From Candidatus Merdenecus merdavium (GTDB lineage: Bacteria; Bacillota; Clostridia; Lachnospirales; Lachnospiraceae), in the NCBI GenBank assembly GCA_018715425.1, contig DVLR01000209.1, positions 1-12,242 of the forward strand: a stretch of DNA of 12,242 nucleotides, read 5' to 3'. Both the position numbers and the translations under genes were made by a program. The notes under the pieces were generated by a model. That model ran no database searches, had not been told where the DNA came from, and saw nothing but the letters and a program-made list of their open reading frames with translations. Positions 1 through 8,231 of the stretch are shown here, one piece after another (positions within the stretch are counted from its first letter, which is position 1; each line of letters starts with the position of its first letter).

Positions 1-1607
1 TTGATATTGGTATCAATAAAGGGGATAAGGGATATATTTTAATAAAAGGGGCACTGATGATCGCCTGTGCCTTAATTTCATTGATGTTAGGTCTTTTTTA
101 TGCCAGATATGCTGCAACAGCGGGGCAGGGATTTGGTGCCGAATTAAGAGAAGCAGAATATAAAAAGATACAAAAATATTCATTTAAAAACATTGATTAT
201 TTCAGTACATCATCCTTGGTTACAAGATTAACAAGTGATGTAACCATTGTTCAAAATGCAGTCAGTGCAGGAATTCGCCCCATTGTAAGAGCGCCAATTA
301 TGTTACTTATGGGACTTTCCTTTTCTATTTTAATCAATTGGAAACTAGCCTTAGTATTTTTAGTAGCAATACCTATATTGGGGTTATTTCTATATCTTAT
401 CATATATAAAGTAAAACCTTTATATGGATTCATGCAAAAGGCAATGGATGAGGTGAATCGAACGGTACAAGAAAACTTAATTGCAATCCGTGTTGTAAAA
501 TCATATGTAAGAGAAGAGTATGAAATTGAAAAATTTGAATCTGTTAATGATGACCTAAAAGAAGCTTCACAGCGAGCATTCCATTATTCATCTTTTAATC
601 TGCCATGCTTTCAGTTAGTCATGTATATAACCACCATTAGCATTCTTTGGTTTGGTGGAAATTTGATTTTTATAGGGAGTATGAAGGTTGGAGAGCTTAC
701 TGCATTTTTAAGCTATATTCTTCAAATCTTAAATTCTCTTATGATGATTTCAGGTGTATTTATGATGTTAACCAGATCGCTGGCATCAGGAACAAGAATC
801 TTAGAGGTGTTAGATGAAGACATCGATATTAAAGATGAAGGAGACCCTAATGCTCTAGTTACAAAAGGGAACATAGACTTTGAGCATGTGTTTTTTAAAT
901 ATCAAGAATCTGCAAAGGAATACGTGTTATCCGATATTAATCTTCATATTAAAGCCGGTCAGGTAGTTGGTATTTTAGGTGGAACGGGAGCGGCAAAATC
1001 ATCCTTAGTACAGCTTATTCCAAGATTATATGATGTATCAAAGGGCGATGTAAAAATAGATGGAAGATCAGTAAAAGATTATGGATTAGTCCATTTAAGA
1101 GATTCTATCGGAATGGTGCTTCAAAAAAATACTTTATTTTCAGGAAGCATTAAAGATAATCTCTTATGGGGAAATGAACATGCTACAGAAAAAGATATTG
1201 AAAGAGCCTGTCATATATCTTGCGTTGATGAGTTTGTATCTCATATGCCAGATGGTTTAAATACGGACTTAGGTCAAGGCGGTATCAATATTTCTGGTGG
1301 TCAGAAACAAAGGTTATGTATTGCAAGAGCAATATTAAAGAAACCAAAAGTACTTATCTTTGATGATTCAACGAGTGCAGTAGATACGGCTACGGATTCT
1401 AAAATTAGGGAGAGATTGGCCCAAAATTTAAAGGATTGTACCCAGATTATTATTGCCCAAAGAATTTCTTCTATTGAACATGCGGATCAGATTATTATGA
1501 TGGACGATGGAAAAATTACTTCTATAGGTACTCATCAAAGCCTTTTAAGGGATAACGAGGCTTATAGGGCAACTTTTGAATCACAACGGAAAGGAGTAGG
1601 TCTATAA
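1..1607 (+). CDS. ABC exporter subunit, degenerate-site half (5' partial)
   Basis: One half of a heterodimeric ABC exporter: an N-terminal membrane domain followed by an ATPase domain, acting in the cytoplasmic membrane. The frame stays open from base 3 with typical family sequence before the ATG at 57, so the true start lies upstream of the window and the ATG is internal. Residues counted from that ATG: Walker A 308-315 reads GGTGAAKS, with Ala in place of the last Gly; signature ISGGQ near 412-416; Walker B ends DD (436-437), with Asp replacing the catalytic Glu; the switch His is Gln468. These changes are typical of the degenerate nucleotide site in BmrC/TM287-like subunits. The stop overlaps the next gene's start (TAATG), so the two are translationally coupled and presumably pair. 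Substrate is unknown; multidrug or lipid export is only a family-level guess. Confidence 0.93.
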   Translation, partial: DIGINKGDKGYILIKGALMIACALISLMLGLFYARYAATAGQGFGAELREAEYKKIQKYSFKNIDYFSTSSLVTRLTSDVTIVQNAVSAGIRPIVRAPIMLLMGLSFSILINWKLALVFLVAIPILGLFLYLIIYKVKPLYGFMQKAMDEVNRTVQENLIAIRVVKSYVREEYEIEKFESVNDDLKEASQRAFHYSSFNLPCFQLVMYITTISILWFGGNLIFIGSMKVGELTAFLSYILQILNSLMMISGVFMMLTRSLASGTRILEVLDEDIDIKDEGDPNALVTKGNIDFEHVFFKYQESAKEYVLSDINLHIKAGQVVGILGGTGAAKSSLVQLIPRLYDVSKGDVKIDGRSVKDYGLVHLRDSIGMVLQKNTLFSGSIKDNLLWGNEHATEKDIERACHISCVDEFVSHMPDGLNTDLGQGGINISGGQKQRLCIARAILKKPKVLIFDDSTSAVDTATDSKIRERLAQNLKDCTQIIIAQRISSIEHADQIIMMDDGKITSIGTHQSLLRDNEAYRATFESQRKGVGL

Positions 1608-3460
1608 TGGGAAAAGATAAAAAAAATAATCCAAAAAGTATTTGGAACACTCTTAGAAAATTCACCAGATATTTAGGCTACCATAAAATATCCGTTGCTG
1701 CAGTAGCAATTATGGTAATCGTAAGTGCTGGTGCAAGCCTATTTGGCACATATATGTTACAGCCTATTATAGATCATTATATTATTCCAATGGATATCCC
1801 TGGATTTATAAAGATGCTACTATTCTTAGGAGCGATTTATCTAATTGGAGTATTATGCACATATGGCTATACCCAGCTAAACGTGAAGATAGCACAAAAG
1901 ATTGTTGCTGAAATAAGAAGAGACTTATTTAAGAAGATACAGACATTACCACTTAAGTTTTTTGATGGAAAAACCCATGGTGAAATTATGAGCCGTTTTA
2001 CTAATGATATTGATACCATTCAAGATGCGCTCAACAACAGCTTTCCAGTTTTGATTCAAAGCTTTGTTATGATTATTGGAACAGCAACCATGATTATGAT
2101 TTTGAATTTTAGATTATCCATAGTAGTATTTATTTCTTTTTTAGGAATGTATGCATTTATCAAATATAGTGGTGGTAAAAGTAAATTTTACTTTAGTAAA
2201 CAGCAAAAATATTTAGGATATCTAAATGGATATATAGAAGAAATGGTGGATGGACAAAAAGTAGTTAAGATCTTTAATTATGAAGATCAAGCCATGGAAG
2301 AATTTAAAAAAAGAAATAATGATTTACGTTTAGCATCCACGGAGGCATTAACCTATTCTGGAAGAACTGTTCCAGTTATAGTTAGTATTTCATATTTTAA
2401 TTATGCTTTATGTGCATGTATTGGAGGCTTATTTGCAATTTCAGGGCTAATGGGAGTTGGTAGCCTTGCTTCTTATTTAGTATTTGTGCGTCAAACAGCA
2501 ATGCCTATCAACCAATTTACTCAACAATTAAATTTTGTGCTAAATGCCATATCCGGTGCAGAGCGTATTTTTGAGATTATGGAATTAGAACCAGAAATTG
2601 ATGAAGGTCATTTTACTTTAACAAAAGTCGTTCAAACAAATGAGGGTACTTATGAAGAGTGTGATCATCATGAAGGACTTTGGGCATGGAAAAATTCAAG
2701 TCAGAAAGAAGATTCTTTTACTTTATTAAAGGGTGATGTTAGATTTCATGATGTAGTTTTTGGATATAATAAACAGAGAATTATTTTAAATAAAATTAAT
2801 CTTTATGCAAAGCCAGGACAAAAAATCGCCTTTGTAGGTTCAACAGGTGCAGGAAAAACCACCATCACCAATTTGATCAATCGCTTTTATGAAATTGATA
2901 GTGGAACCATCACTTATGATGGAATTGATATTAAGGAAATTAAAAAGAATGATTTAAGAAGATCTTTATCTGTAGTATTGCAAGATACACATTTATTTAC
3001 TGGAACAATAGCAGAAAATATACGTTATGGTAGGTTAAATGCAACCATGAATCAGGTGAAAGAGGCAGCAAAATTAGCTAACGCAGATAGTTTCATCAGG
3101 CGTTTACCAAATGGATACGATACTATGTTGACAGGAGACGGCAGTAATTTAAGTCAGGGTCAAAGACAGTTACTATCCATTGCAAGAGCAGCAGTTTCCA
3201 TGCCACCAGTACTGATCTTAGATGAAGCTACTAGTTCTATTGATACCCATACGGAAGAATTAATCGAAAAGGGCATGGATAGTTTAATGGAGGATCGCAC
3301 AGTATTCGTTATTGCTCATAGGCTATCTACGGTTAAAAATTCAAAAGCAATTATAGTCTTAGAACATGGTAATATTATTGAAAGAGGATCTCATGAGGAG
3401 CTTTTAGAGGAAAAAGGTAAATATTATCAATTATATACAGGACAATTTGAATTGTCTTAA
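1607..3460 (+). CDS. ABC exporter subunit, catalytic-Glu half
   Basis: Full-length partner (617 aa) of the upstream half-transporter, with an N-terminal six-helix-type membrane domain and a C-terminal ATPase domain. Visible motifs: Walker A GSTGAGKT at 411-418 (Lys417), signature LSQGQ at 515-519 instead of LSGGQ, Walker B Asp539 with catalytic Glu540, and switch His571. In heterodimeric exporters such as TM287/288 the altered signature of this subunit faces the altered Walker motifs of the other, giving one working and one degenerate ATP site; the two proteins here match that pattern exactly. About 48 residues (roughly 328-375), rich in charged residues and Trp, are inserted between membrane domain and ATPase domain; my impression is that clostridial homologues share such a linker. 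Length is a little above the usual 570-600 aa because of it. Starts by a one-base overlap with the preceding stop. Confidence 0.94.
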   Translation: MGKDKKNNPKSIWNTLRKFTRYLGYHKISVAAVAIMVIVSAGASLFGTYMLQPIIDHYIIPMDIPGFIKMLLFLGAIYLIGVLCTYGYTQLNVKIAQKIVAEIRRDLFKKIQTLPLKFFDGKTHGEIMSRFTNDIDTIQDALNNSFPVLIQSFVMIIGTATMIMILNFRLSIVVFISFLGMYAFIKYSGGKSKFYFSKQQKYLGYLNGYIEEMVDGQKVVKIFNYEDQAMEEFKKRNNDLRLASTEALTYSGRTVPVIVSISYFNYALCACIGGLFAISGLMGVGSLASYLVFVRQTAMPINQFTQQLNFVLNAISGAERIFEIMELEPEIDEGHFTLTKVVQTNEGTYEECDHHEGLWAWKNSSQKEDSFTLLKGDVRFHDVVFGYNKQRIILNKINLYAKPGQKIAFVGSTGAGKTTITNLINRFYEIDSGTITYDGIDIKEIKKNDLRRSLSVVLQDTHLFTGTIAENIRYGRLNATMNQVKEAAKLANADSFIRRLPNGYDTMLTGDGSNLSQGQRQLLSIARAAVSMPPVLILDEATSSIDTHTEELIEKGMDSLMEDRTVFVIAHRLSTVKNSKAIIVLEHGNIIERGSHEELLEEKGKYYQLYTGQFELS

Positions 3461-3609
3461 AAAATAAAAATAAAAGAAAAGTAATCATAGAGGTAAATAG
3501 TGTTAGGATTATTTTGATGTTAAAGAACATACTAGATAAAGAAGAATCGTTAAATCGTTATTCTTTGTATGATCAAAGTGATTGGTGTAAAAGAAAGTAG
3601 GTTGTTCAT
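3461..3609. other. Intergenic region after the ABC exporter
   Basis: No strong intrinsic terminator follows the exporter operon. The only candidate is a 6-bp stem (AAGAAT 3542-3547 with ATTCTT 3560-3565) without a U-run. It lies in a perfect tandem duplication of the octamer AATCGTTA (3545-3560). I see no convincing sigma-A promoter for the small gene that follows, so read-through from the exporter is possible. Confidence 0.4.
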
Positions 3610-3789
3610 ATGGATCAAAGGCCAAAAAATTATTTACCACCAGAAAAATATGAAATGGGGAAAAAACAGAAAATTTATGCTGCAAGTTTTAGAGAAAATT
3701 CTGCCTACGATGATAAAAACAAGGCACGACCTGATAATAATATTTTTTTTGAAGAAAGAAGTAATCCCCTAAGTAGTAAAGGAAATTAA
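3610..3789 (+). CDS. Small hydrophilic protein, 59 aa, function unknown
   Basis: Open frame of 59 codons from ATG to TAA, just below a 60-residue cutoff. The product starts MDQRPKNYLPPEKYE and is strongly hydrophilic, rich in Lys, Asn, Glu and Tyr, with no Cys, no signal peptide and no membrane segment. A weak AG-rich ribosome site (AAAGTAGG, 3594-3601) sits 8 bases before the ATG. An overlapping frame (3569-3772) is longer but gives an odd Ile/Lys/Trp mixture without a ribosome site, so I prefer this one on composition. The gene ends 10 bases before a strong terminator, which suggests a real transcription unit, possibly the tail of the exporter operon. I do not recognise the family. Confidence 0.45.
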   Translation: MDQRPKNYLPPEKYEMGKKQKIYAASFRENSAYDDKNKARPDNNIFFEERSNPLSSKGN

Positions 3790-3799
3790 GAGCAAATGT

Positions 3800-3845
3800 A
3801 AAAGAGAAAAGGGCGTATCCAGTTAGGAGCGCCCTTTTCTCTTTT
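3800..3845. terminator. Bidirectional intrinsic terminator
   Basis: Perfect 16-bp stem, 3800-3815 with 3830-3845, and a 14-base loop. The GGGCG/CGCCC core is next to the loop and the outer arms are A-rich on the left and T-rich on the right, so either strand gives a GC-rich hairpin running into U-rich RNA. It lies between the convergent small gene (ends 3789) and asnA (ends 3848) and probably ends both transcripts. Confidence 0.85.
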
Positions 3846-3847
3846 CG

Positions 3848-4858
3848 TTATAGTATGATAATACCGTTTTTTGCTGCTTCTTTTATAATATGGTCTGGCC
3901 ATAAGGAAACCTGTACTTCTCCAATATGTGCCTTTCTCAAATAAAACATACAGATTCTTGATTGACCGATACCTCCACCAATGGTATATGGTAATTCTTT
4001 ATCTAAAATTGCTTTTTGGAATGGAAGATTCATCCGATCTTCACAGCCACTGGTTACCAGTTGCTTTTTTAATGTATCTTCATCTACACGAATTCCCATA
4101 GAAGATAGTTCTAAAGCGATATCAAGAATAGGATAGTAGACGAGAATATCTCCATTTAAAGACCAATCATCATAATCAGGGGCACGGCCATCGTGAGGTT
4201 CTCCTGAACTTAATTTATCTCCGATCTGCATTAAGAAGACAGCACCTTTTTCTTTAGCAATCTTATATTCTCTTTCTTTTGGAGTACAGTTTGGATAACG
4301 ATCCAAAAGTTCTTGAGAGGTGATAAAGAAGATTTCTTTAGGAAGAATTTCTTCTATGTAATCATATTGAATAGCCATATATTTTTCAGTTTTTTTAAGG
4401 GCCTTATAAACCTGGTTCACAATATCTTTTAATGTATCGATGTTGCGTTCTTCTTTATAAATAACTCTTTCCCAATCCCATTGATCAACATATAAAGAAT
4501 GGATGTTATCAGTATCTTCATCGCGTCGAATCGCACTCATATCAGTATAGAGTCCTTTGCCATGATGAAAGTCATATTTTTTTAGAGCAAATCTCTTCCA
4601 TTTTGCAAGAGAGTGGACAATTTCGGCCTTGGCATCATCCTGCTCTTTAATTCCAAATACAACTGGCCTTTCTACACCATTTAAATTATCGTTGAGACCA
4701 GATTCTGGTGTTACAAATAATGGGGCAGACACACGAAGTAGATTTAAATTTTCTGATAGAGAAGTTTGAAAAAAATCTTTAACTGTTTTTATTGCTTTTT
4801 GTGTGTCGTACAGATTGAGTTCTGACTTATAATTAGTTGGTATAGTTAGGTTTTTCAT
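3848..4858 (-). CDS. asnA: Aspartate-ammonia ligase (asparagine synthetase A)
   Basis: Makes asparagine from aspartate, ammonia and ATP through an aspartyl-adenylate intermediate, in the cytoplasm; the fold is that of class II aminoacyl-tRNA synthetases. At 336 aa it is full length (E. coli AsnA has 330). Recognisable family segments: VSAPLFV at 43-49, MSAIRRDE at 107-114, VDQWDWE at 124-130, GDKLSSGEPHDGRAPDYDDW at 213-232, and the C-terminal ATP-binding GGGIGQSR at 294-301. The ATG at 4858 has an AAAAGGAG ribosome site (4868-4875) about 9 bases upstream. The gene stands alone on the minus strand, with its own promoter and a terminator shared with its convergent neighbour. The short predicted leader (about 40 bases) leaves no room for a T-box, which controls asparagine genes in some Firmicutes. 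Confidence 0.97.
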   Translation of the reverse strand: MKNLTIPTNYKSELNLYDTQKAIKTVKDFFQTSLSENLNLLRVSAPLFVTPESGLNDNLNGVERPVVFGIKEQDDAKAEIVHSLAKWKRFALKKYDFHHGKGLYTDMSAIRRDEDTDNIHSLYVDQWDWERVIYKEERNIDTLKDIVNQVYKALKKTEKYMAIQYDYIEEILPKEIFFITSQELLDRYPNCTPKEREYKIAKEKGAVFLMQIGDKLSSGEPHDGRAPDYDDWSLNGDILVYYPILDIALELSSMGIRVDEDTLKKQLVTSGCEDRMNLPFQKAILDKELPYTIGGGIGQSRICMFYLRKAHIGEVQVSLWPDHIIKEAAKNGIIIL

Positions 4859-4908
4859 CTTAGCACACTCCTTTTAATTTTGGGGTAGAAAAATATCTAC
4901 ATTGTACC

Positions 4909-4936
4909 ATTATATCAAAATGTTTTAAATATACAA
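4909..4936 (-). promoter_or_regulatory. Predicted asnA promoter (extended -10)
   Basis: On the minus strand, TATAAT (plus-strand 4909-4914) is preceded by TGA, giving a perfect TGnTATAAT extended -10. A weak -35, TTGTAT (plus-strand 4931-4936), lies 16 bases upstream of it. The start site would be near 4902, about 44 bases before the asnA ATG. Confidence 0.65.
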
Positions 4937-5131
4937 GTGATATTTAAAAATATATCAATGGGATGAAAGTAACTGAAACCGCATAGTTTACCTTATTTTC
5001 TAAAAGATGATGAAGAATCCTATAGGTATAAAAGGAGAAAAGTTTATATTATGTGAAATTACTCCATGGGAATGAGAATATTATTAATACAGTATGAATA
5101 AGTTAAAATTAGCTTTATATTTATAAATCCA

Positions 5132-5147
5132 TATTTTTATAAAAATA
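5132..5147. repeat. 16-bp A/T palindrome upstream of sod
   Basis: Perfect self-complementary TATTTTTATAAAAATA, 8 bases before the sod ribosome site. It may be an operator, but A/T-rich DNA forms such palindromes by chance. Confidence 0.3.
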
Positions 5148-5169
5148 GAATAGAAAGGAAGTGTAAAAT

Positions 5170-5778
5170 ATGGCAGTAAATCTATTACCATTACCATATC
5201 CATATGATGCCCTTGAGCCTGAGATTGAAACGAGAATTATGTATCTTCATCATAATGAGCATTTGGCTGCTTATGTAAACAATGTAAATCGATTATTAGA
5301 ACCATATCCAGAATTTAAAGACTATACAGCTGAGGAACTGATTCTTTACATCAATAGCCTTCCAGCAGAGATTCAGACGGGGATATGGAATAATGCAGGA
5401 GGAGTATACAATCACAATTTATACTTTAGAATTATGTGTAAAGGACAAAAAAAAGAGCCAACAGGGGGGCTTGCTCAAGGGATTATAAGGGATTTTGGAT
5501 CCTTGGAAGGATTTAAAAAAGCTTTTAAGGCAAAGGCTTTGGAGCTTTTCGGTTCTGGATATACCTGGTTGGTAGCGGAACAAACAGGAGGGTTATCACT
5601 GATTAATACTCCAAATCAAGACACGGTTTTATTCTATCCAGTGAAACCAATCATTCTCATTGATTTATGGGAGCATGCTTACTACCTTCAATATGAAAAT
5701 AGAAAAGGTGATTATATTGATGCCTGGATGAATATTATCTGCTGGGATTATGCAGATATGGCATATGATAACCTTTAA
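5170..5778 (+). CDS. Superoxide dismutase, Mn/Fe family (Mn-type residues)
   Basis: Converts superoxide to oxygen and hydrogen peroxide in the cytoplasm. The 202-aa length is normal. All four metal ligands are present: His27, His82, Asp165 and His169 (in DLWEHAYY). The second-shell gateway residues His31 and Tyr35 are kept. Gly77 together with Gln150 (in NQD) is the Mn-enzyme arrangement; Fe enzymes place the active-site Gln in the earlier position. Minor departures from the usual sequence are Leu32 where many have a second His, and Val79 in the normally GGHANH segment. The ATG follows AAGGAAGTG (5155-5163) at a normal distance. It lies 131 bases before nrdD without a clear terminator between, so some co-transcription is possible. 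A role in surviving oxygen exposure is inferred from the family; metal choice is not certain from sequence. Confidence 0.93.
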   Translation: MAVNLLPLPYPYDALEPEIETRIMYLHHNEHLAAYVNNVNRLLEPYPEFKDYTAEELILYINSLPAEIQTGIWNNAGGVYNHNLYFRIMCKGQKKEPTGGLAQGIIRDFGSLEGFKKAFKAKALELFGSGYTWLVAEQTGGLSLINTPNQDTVLFYPVKPIILIDLWEHAYYLQYENRKGDYIDAWMNIICWDYADMAYDNL

Positions 5779-5817
5779 GCAATAGAACATCCATAATATT
5801 TTTGTTTATTTTATACC

Positions 5818-5854
5818 TTTACTAAAAAACTATCATCGTTTATACTGTATAAAC
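5818..5854 (+). promoter_or_regulatory. Predicted nrdD promoter with palindromic operator
   Basis: TTTACT (5818-5823) and TATACT (5841-5846), 17 bases apart, form a plausible sigma-A promoter with a start near 5853. The -10 lies inside a perfect 17-bp palindrome, GTTTATAC-T-GTATAAAC (5838-5854), so a bound regulator would block polymerase. It is not a clean match to NrdR, Fur or Rex sites that I know. A weaker NrdR-like stretch (ACATTATATATGAGCT) lies at 5867-5882. Confidence 0.5.
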
Positions 5855-5909
5855 AAGATTTTGAGAACATTATATATGAGCTACTACATATGGTATAGGA
5901 GGATAGACA

Positions 5910-8045
5910 TTGATTTACGTAATTAAGAAAGATGGAACAAAAGAGCCCTTCCGTTCAGAGAAGATCATTAGAGCCGTAAATAAATCAGCGGCTCGAATTA
6001 TGTATACATTTACGGATGAGGAATTAGAATATATTTGTGAGTATGCAACACAGCGTAGCCAATCTATGGGAATTGGAGAAGTTTCCATACCAGAAATGCA
6101 CAATATTGTAGAGGATGCCTTAGAAAAAGTGAACCCTGGGGTTGCTAAAAGTTATCGTGATTACCGAAATTATAAACAAGATTTTATCCATATGATGGAT
6201 GATGTTTATACGAAAAGTCAATCCATTCGGTATATCGGAGACAAGAGCAATGCAAATACAGATAGTGCATTGGTGGCTACTAAAAGAAGTTTGATTTTTA
6301 ATGAATTAAACAAAGAGCTTTACCGAAAGTTCTTTATGACAAGAAGTGAATTACAAGCGTGTAAAGAAGGTTATATTTATATTCATGATCAATCAGCCAG
6401 ATTAGATACGATCAATTGTTGTTTATTTGATATTGGTAAAGTATTAAAGAATGGTTTTGAAATGGGCAATGTATGGTATAACGAGCCTAAGACATTAGAT
6501 ACAGCCTTTGATGTTATGGGCGATATTATTTTAAGTACGGCAGCACAGCAATATGGAGGTTTTACGGTCCCAGAAGTGGACAAGGTATTGGCTCCATATG
6601 CACAAAAAAGTTATGATAAATATAAAACTGAATTTTTGAAATACGGAGATGAAAGCTGGAAAGGTTATAAAGAAAAGTCTCATCAGTACGCGATGGATAG
6701 AGTAAAAAGGGATTTTGAACAGGGCTGGCAGGGTATTGAATACAAGTTAAATACTGTTGGTTCTTCTAGAGGGGATTATCCCTTCGTAACGGTCACTTTA
6801 GGCCTTGGTATGGAGACGTTTGAAAAAATGGCTTCCATAGGGTTATTAAAAGTCCATATGGAAGGTCAGGGAAAGCCTGGAAACAAAAAGCCAGTACTCT
6901 TTCCTAAAATTGTATTTTTGTATGATGAAGACCTTCATGGAAAGGGAAAAATAGGAGAAGATGTCTTTGAAATAGGAATTGATTGTTCTTCAAAAACCAT
7001 GTATCCTGACTGGTTGTCTATGAGTGGTGATGGTTATATATCAAGTATGTATAAAAAGTATAACAGAGTCATAAGTCCAATGGGATGCCGTGCTTTTTTG
7101 AGTCCATGGTATGAAAAAGGCGGTATGGAGCCAAGAGATGAACAGGATGTACCAGTATTTACAGGGCGCTTTAATATCGGTGCAGTAAGTCTTCATCTTC
7201 CAATGATTTTAGCAAAAGCCAGACAGGAAAGTACTGATTTTTATGAAGTTCTTGATTATTACTTGAATATGATTAGACGACTTCATATTAGAACTTATGA
7301 CTACTTAGGGGAAATGAGGGCATCTACGAATCCATTAGGCTTCTGTGAAGGTGGATTTTACGGCGGAAACTTAAAGGCTTCTGATAAAATAAAATCCATT
7401 TTAAAACCTATGACGGCTTCTTTTGGGATTACAGCATTAAATGAATTGCAAGAGTTATATAATGGGAAGTCTATTAGAGAAGATGGAGCTTTTGCTTTAG
7501 AAGTATTAGAATATATTAATAAAAAAGTGGAAGAGTTTAAAAAAGAGGACGGTTATCTTTACGCAATCTATGGAACACCTGCAGAAAGTTTATGTGGGCT
7601 CCAAGTGGAACAGTTTAGAAAGAAATATGGAATCATCGAAAATGTTTCTGATAAACCATACGTGAGCAATAGCTTCCATTGTCATGTTTCAGAAGATATT
7701 ACACCAATTGAAAAGCAAGATTTAGAAGGCCGTTTTTGGGAATTATGCAATGGTGGCAAGATACAATACGTTCGCTATCCAATTTCTTATAATAAAGAGG
7801 CGATTAAAAGTTTAATACGAAGAGCCATGACGTTGGGATATTATGAAGGTGTAAACCTATCATTATCCTACTGTGATGATTGCGGGTATGAGGAGCTAGA
7901 AATGGATCTTTGCCCAAAATGTGGTTCAGAAAACTTAACCAAAATTGATCGTATGAATGGATATCTTTCTTATAGTAGAGTACACGGTGATACCCGATTG
8001 AACAATGCTAAGATGGCAGAGATTGCAGATCGTAAATCCATGTAA
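5910..8045 (+). CDS. nrdD: Anaerobic (class III) ribonucleoside-triphosphate reductase
   Basis: Glycyl-radical enzyme that reduces ribonucleoside triphosphates to deoxyribonucleotides without oxygen. The 711-aa protein starts with an ATP-cone regulatory domain (about 1-95, beginning MIYVIKKDGTKEPFRSEKI), followed by the ten-stranded barrel. Visible catalytic features: Cys170-Cys171 in the NCCLFD segment, the finger-loop Cys393 in MGCR, a C-terminal zinc site of four cysteines (655, 658, 668, 671), and the radical-bearing Gly684 in RMNGYLS with the usual R.N..K tail. The start is TTG at 5910, chosen because AGGAGG (5897-5902) lies 7 bases upstream and the ATP cone begins right after. Activity needs the radical-SAM activase NrdG; that gene usually follows nrdD but is absent from the 350 bases downstream and from the rest of the window. 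Confidence 0.97.
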   Translation: MIYVIKKDGTKEPFRSEKIIRAVNKSAARIMYTFTDEELEYICEYATQRSQSMGIGEVSIPEMHNIVEDALEKVNPGVAKSYRDYRNYKQDFIHMMDDVYTKSQSIRYIGDKSNANTDSALVATKRSLIFNELNKELYRKFFMTRSELQACKEGYIYIHDQSARLDTINCCLFDIGKVLKNGFEMGNVWYNEPKTLDTAFDVMGDIILSTAAQQYGGFTVPEVDKVLAPYAQKSYDKYKTEFLKYGDESWKGYKEKSHQYAMDRVKRDFEQGWQGIEYKLNTVGSSRGDYPFVTVTLGLGMETFEKMASIGLLKVHMEGQGKPGNKKPVLFPKIVFLYDEDLHGKGKIGEDVFEIGIDCSSKTMYPDWLSMSGDGYISSMYKKYNRVISPMGCRAFLSPWYEKGGMEPRDEQDVPVFTGRFNIGAVSLHLPMILAKARQESTDFYEVLDYYLNMIRRLHIRTYDYLGEMRASTNPLGFCEGGFYGGNLKASDKIKSILKPMTASFGITALNELQELYNGKSIREDGAFALEVLEYINKKVEEFKKEDGYLYAIYGTPAESLCGLQVEQFRKKYGIIENVSDKPYVSNSFHCHVSEDITPIEKQDLEGRFWELCNGGKIQYVRYPISYNKEAIKSLIRRAMTLGYYEGVNLSLSYCDDCGYEELEMDLCPKCGSENLTKIDRMNGYLSYSRVHGDTRLNNAKMAEIADRKSM

Positions 8046-8124
8046 TGTGTACCGTCTCTGAACAGGATTGAGACAGAAAGGGTAAATCAATAAGCTTAAT
8101 GAGATTTTTTCTACATTAAACATC

Positions 8125-8153
8125 TTGCTTATCTAGGAAAAGTATGTTACTAT
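8125..8153 (+). promoter_or_regulatory. Predicted promoter of the putative small RNA
   Basis: TTGCTT (8125-8130), a 17-base spacer and TACTAT (8148-8153). The -35 and -10 are both imperfect, but the start would fall near 8160, exactly where the GTTAG-N6-CTAAC repeat begins. Confidence 0.45.
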
Positions 8154-8160
8154 ATATTTA

Positions 8161-8176
8161 GTTAGCAATGACTAAC
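8161..8176. promoter_or_regulatory. Operator copy 1, GTTAG-N6-CTAAC
   Basis: GTTAG and CTAAC are inverted around the six bases CAATGA. The same arrangement recurs at 8893 and 11853. The half-sites repeat about one helical turn apart, as a dimeric winged-helix repressor would need. The candidate regulator is the DtxR-like protein encoded at 11414; this link is inferred. Confidence 0.55.
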
Positions 8177-8231
8177 ACATACATACCATACAAAAAAATT
8201 AGTTTACAACTCCTTTTGGCCGAGAGGCTGT

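Larger units (their letters stand above)
4876..5169. other. Divergent intergenic region asnA / sod
   Basis: About 300 A/T-rich bases between divergent asnA and sod. The asnA promoter occupies its left end. Near the right end lies a 16-bp perfect palindrome (TATTTTTATAAAAATA, 5132-5147) and, just left of it, a 10-bp one (ATTTATAAAT, 5119-5128), both just upstream of the sod ribosome site. They could be an operator or simply part of an A/T-rich promoter (TATAAA at 5138-5143). I find no good -35 for sod and no other gene or RNA element; a nine-codon frame at 5072 is too short to support. Confidence 0.4.

Noticed and set aside
57..59. ATG at 57 as the start of the first ABC gene
   Set aside because: The frame is open to base 3 with family-typical sequence and no ribosome site precedes this ATG; the gene is truncated by the window edge.
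3569..3772. 67-codon plus-strand frame
   Set aside because: No ribosome site, unusual Ile/Lys/Trp-rich composition, and it overlaps the more protein-like 59-codon frame at 3610-3789 in another frame.
4859..4960. T-box leader for asnA
   Set aside because: The predicted leader is only about 44 bases and has no T-box sequence or specifier structure.
5867..5882. NrdR box
   Set aside because: Only a partial resemblance to the consensus and no good partner box at the usual spacing; kept only as a test to run.
8052..8075. Hairpin GTCTC/GAGAC as nrdD terminator
   Set aside because: Only 5 bp, an 11-base loop and no U-run.
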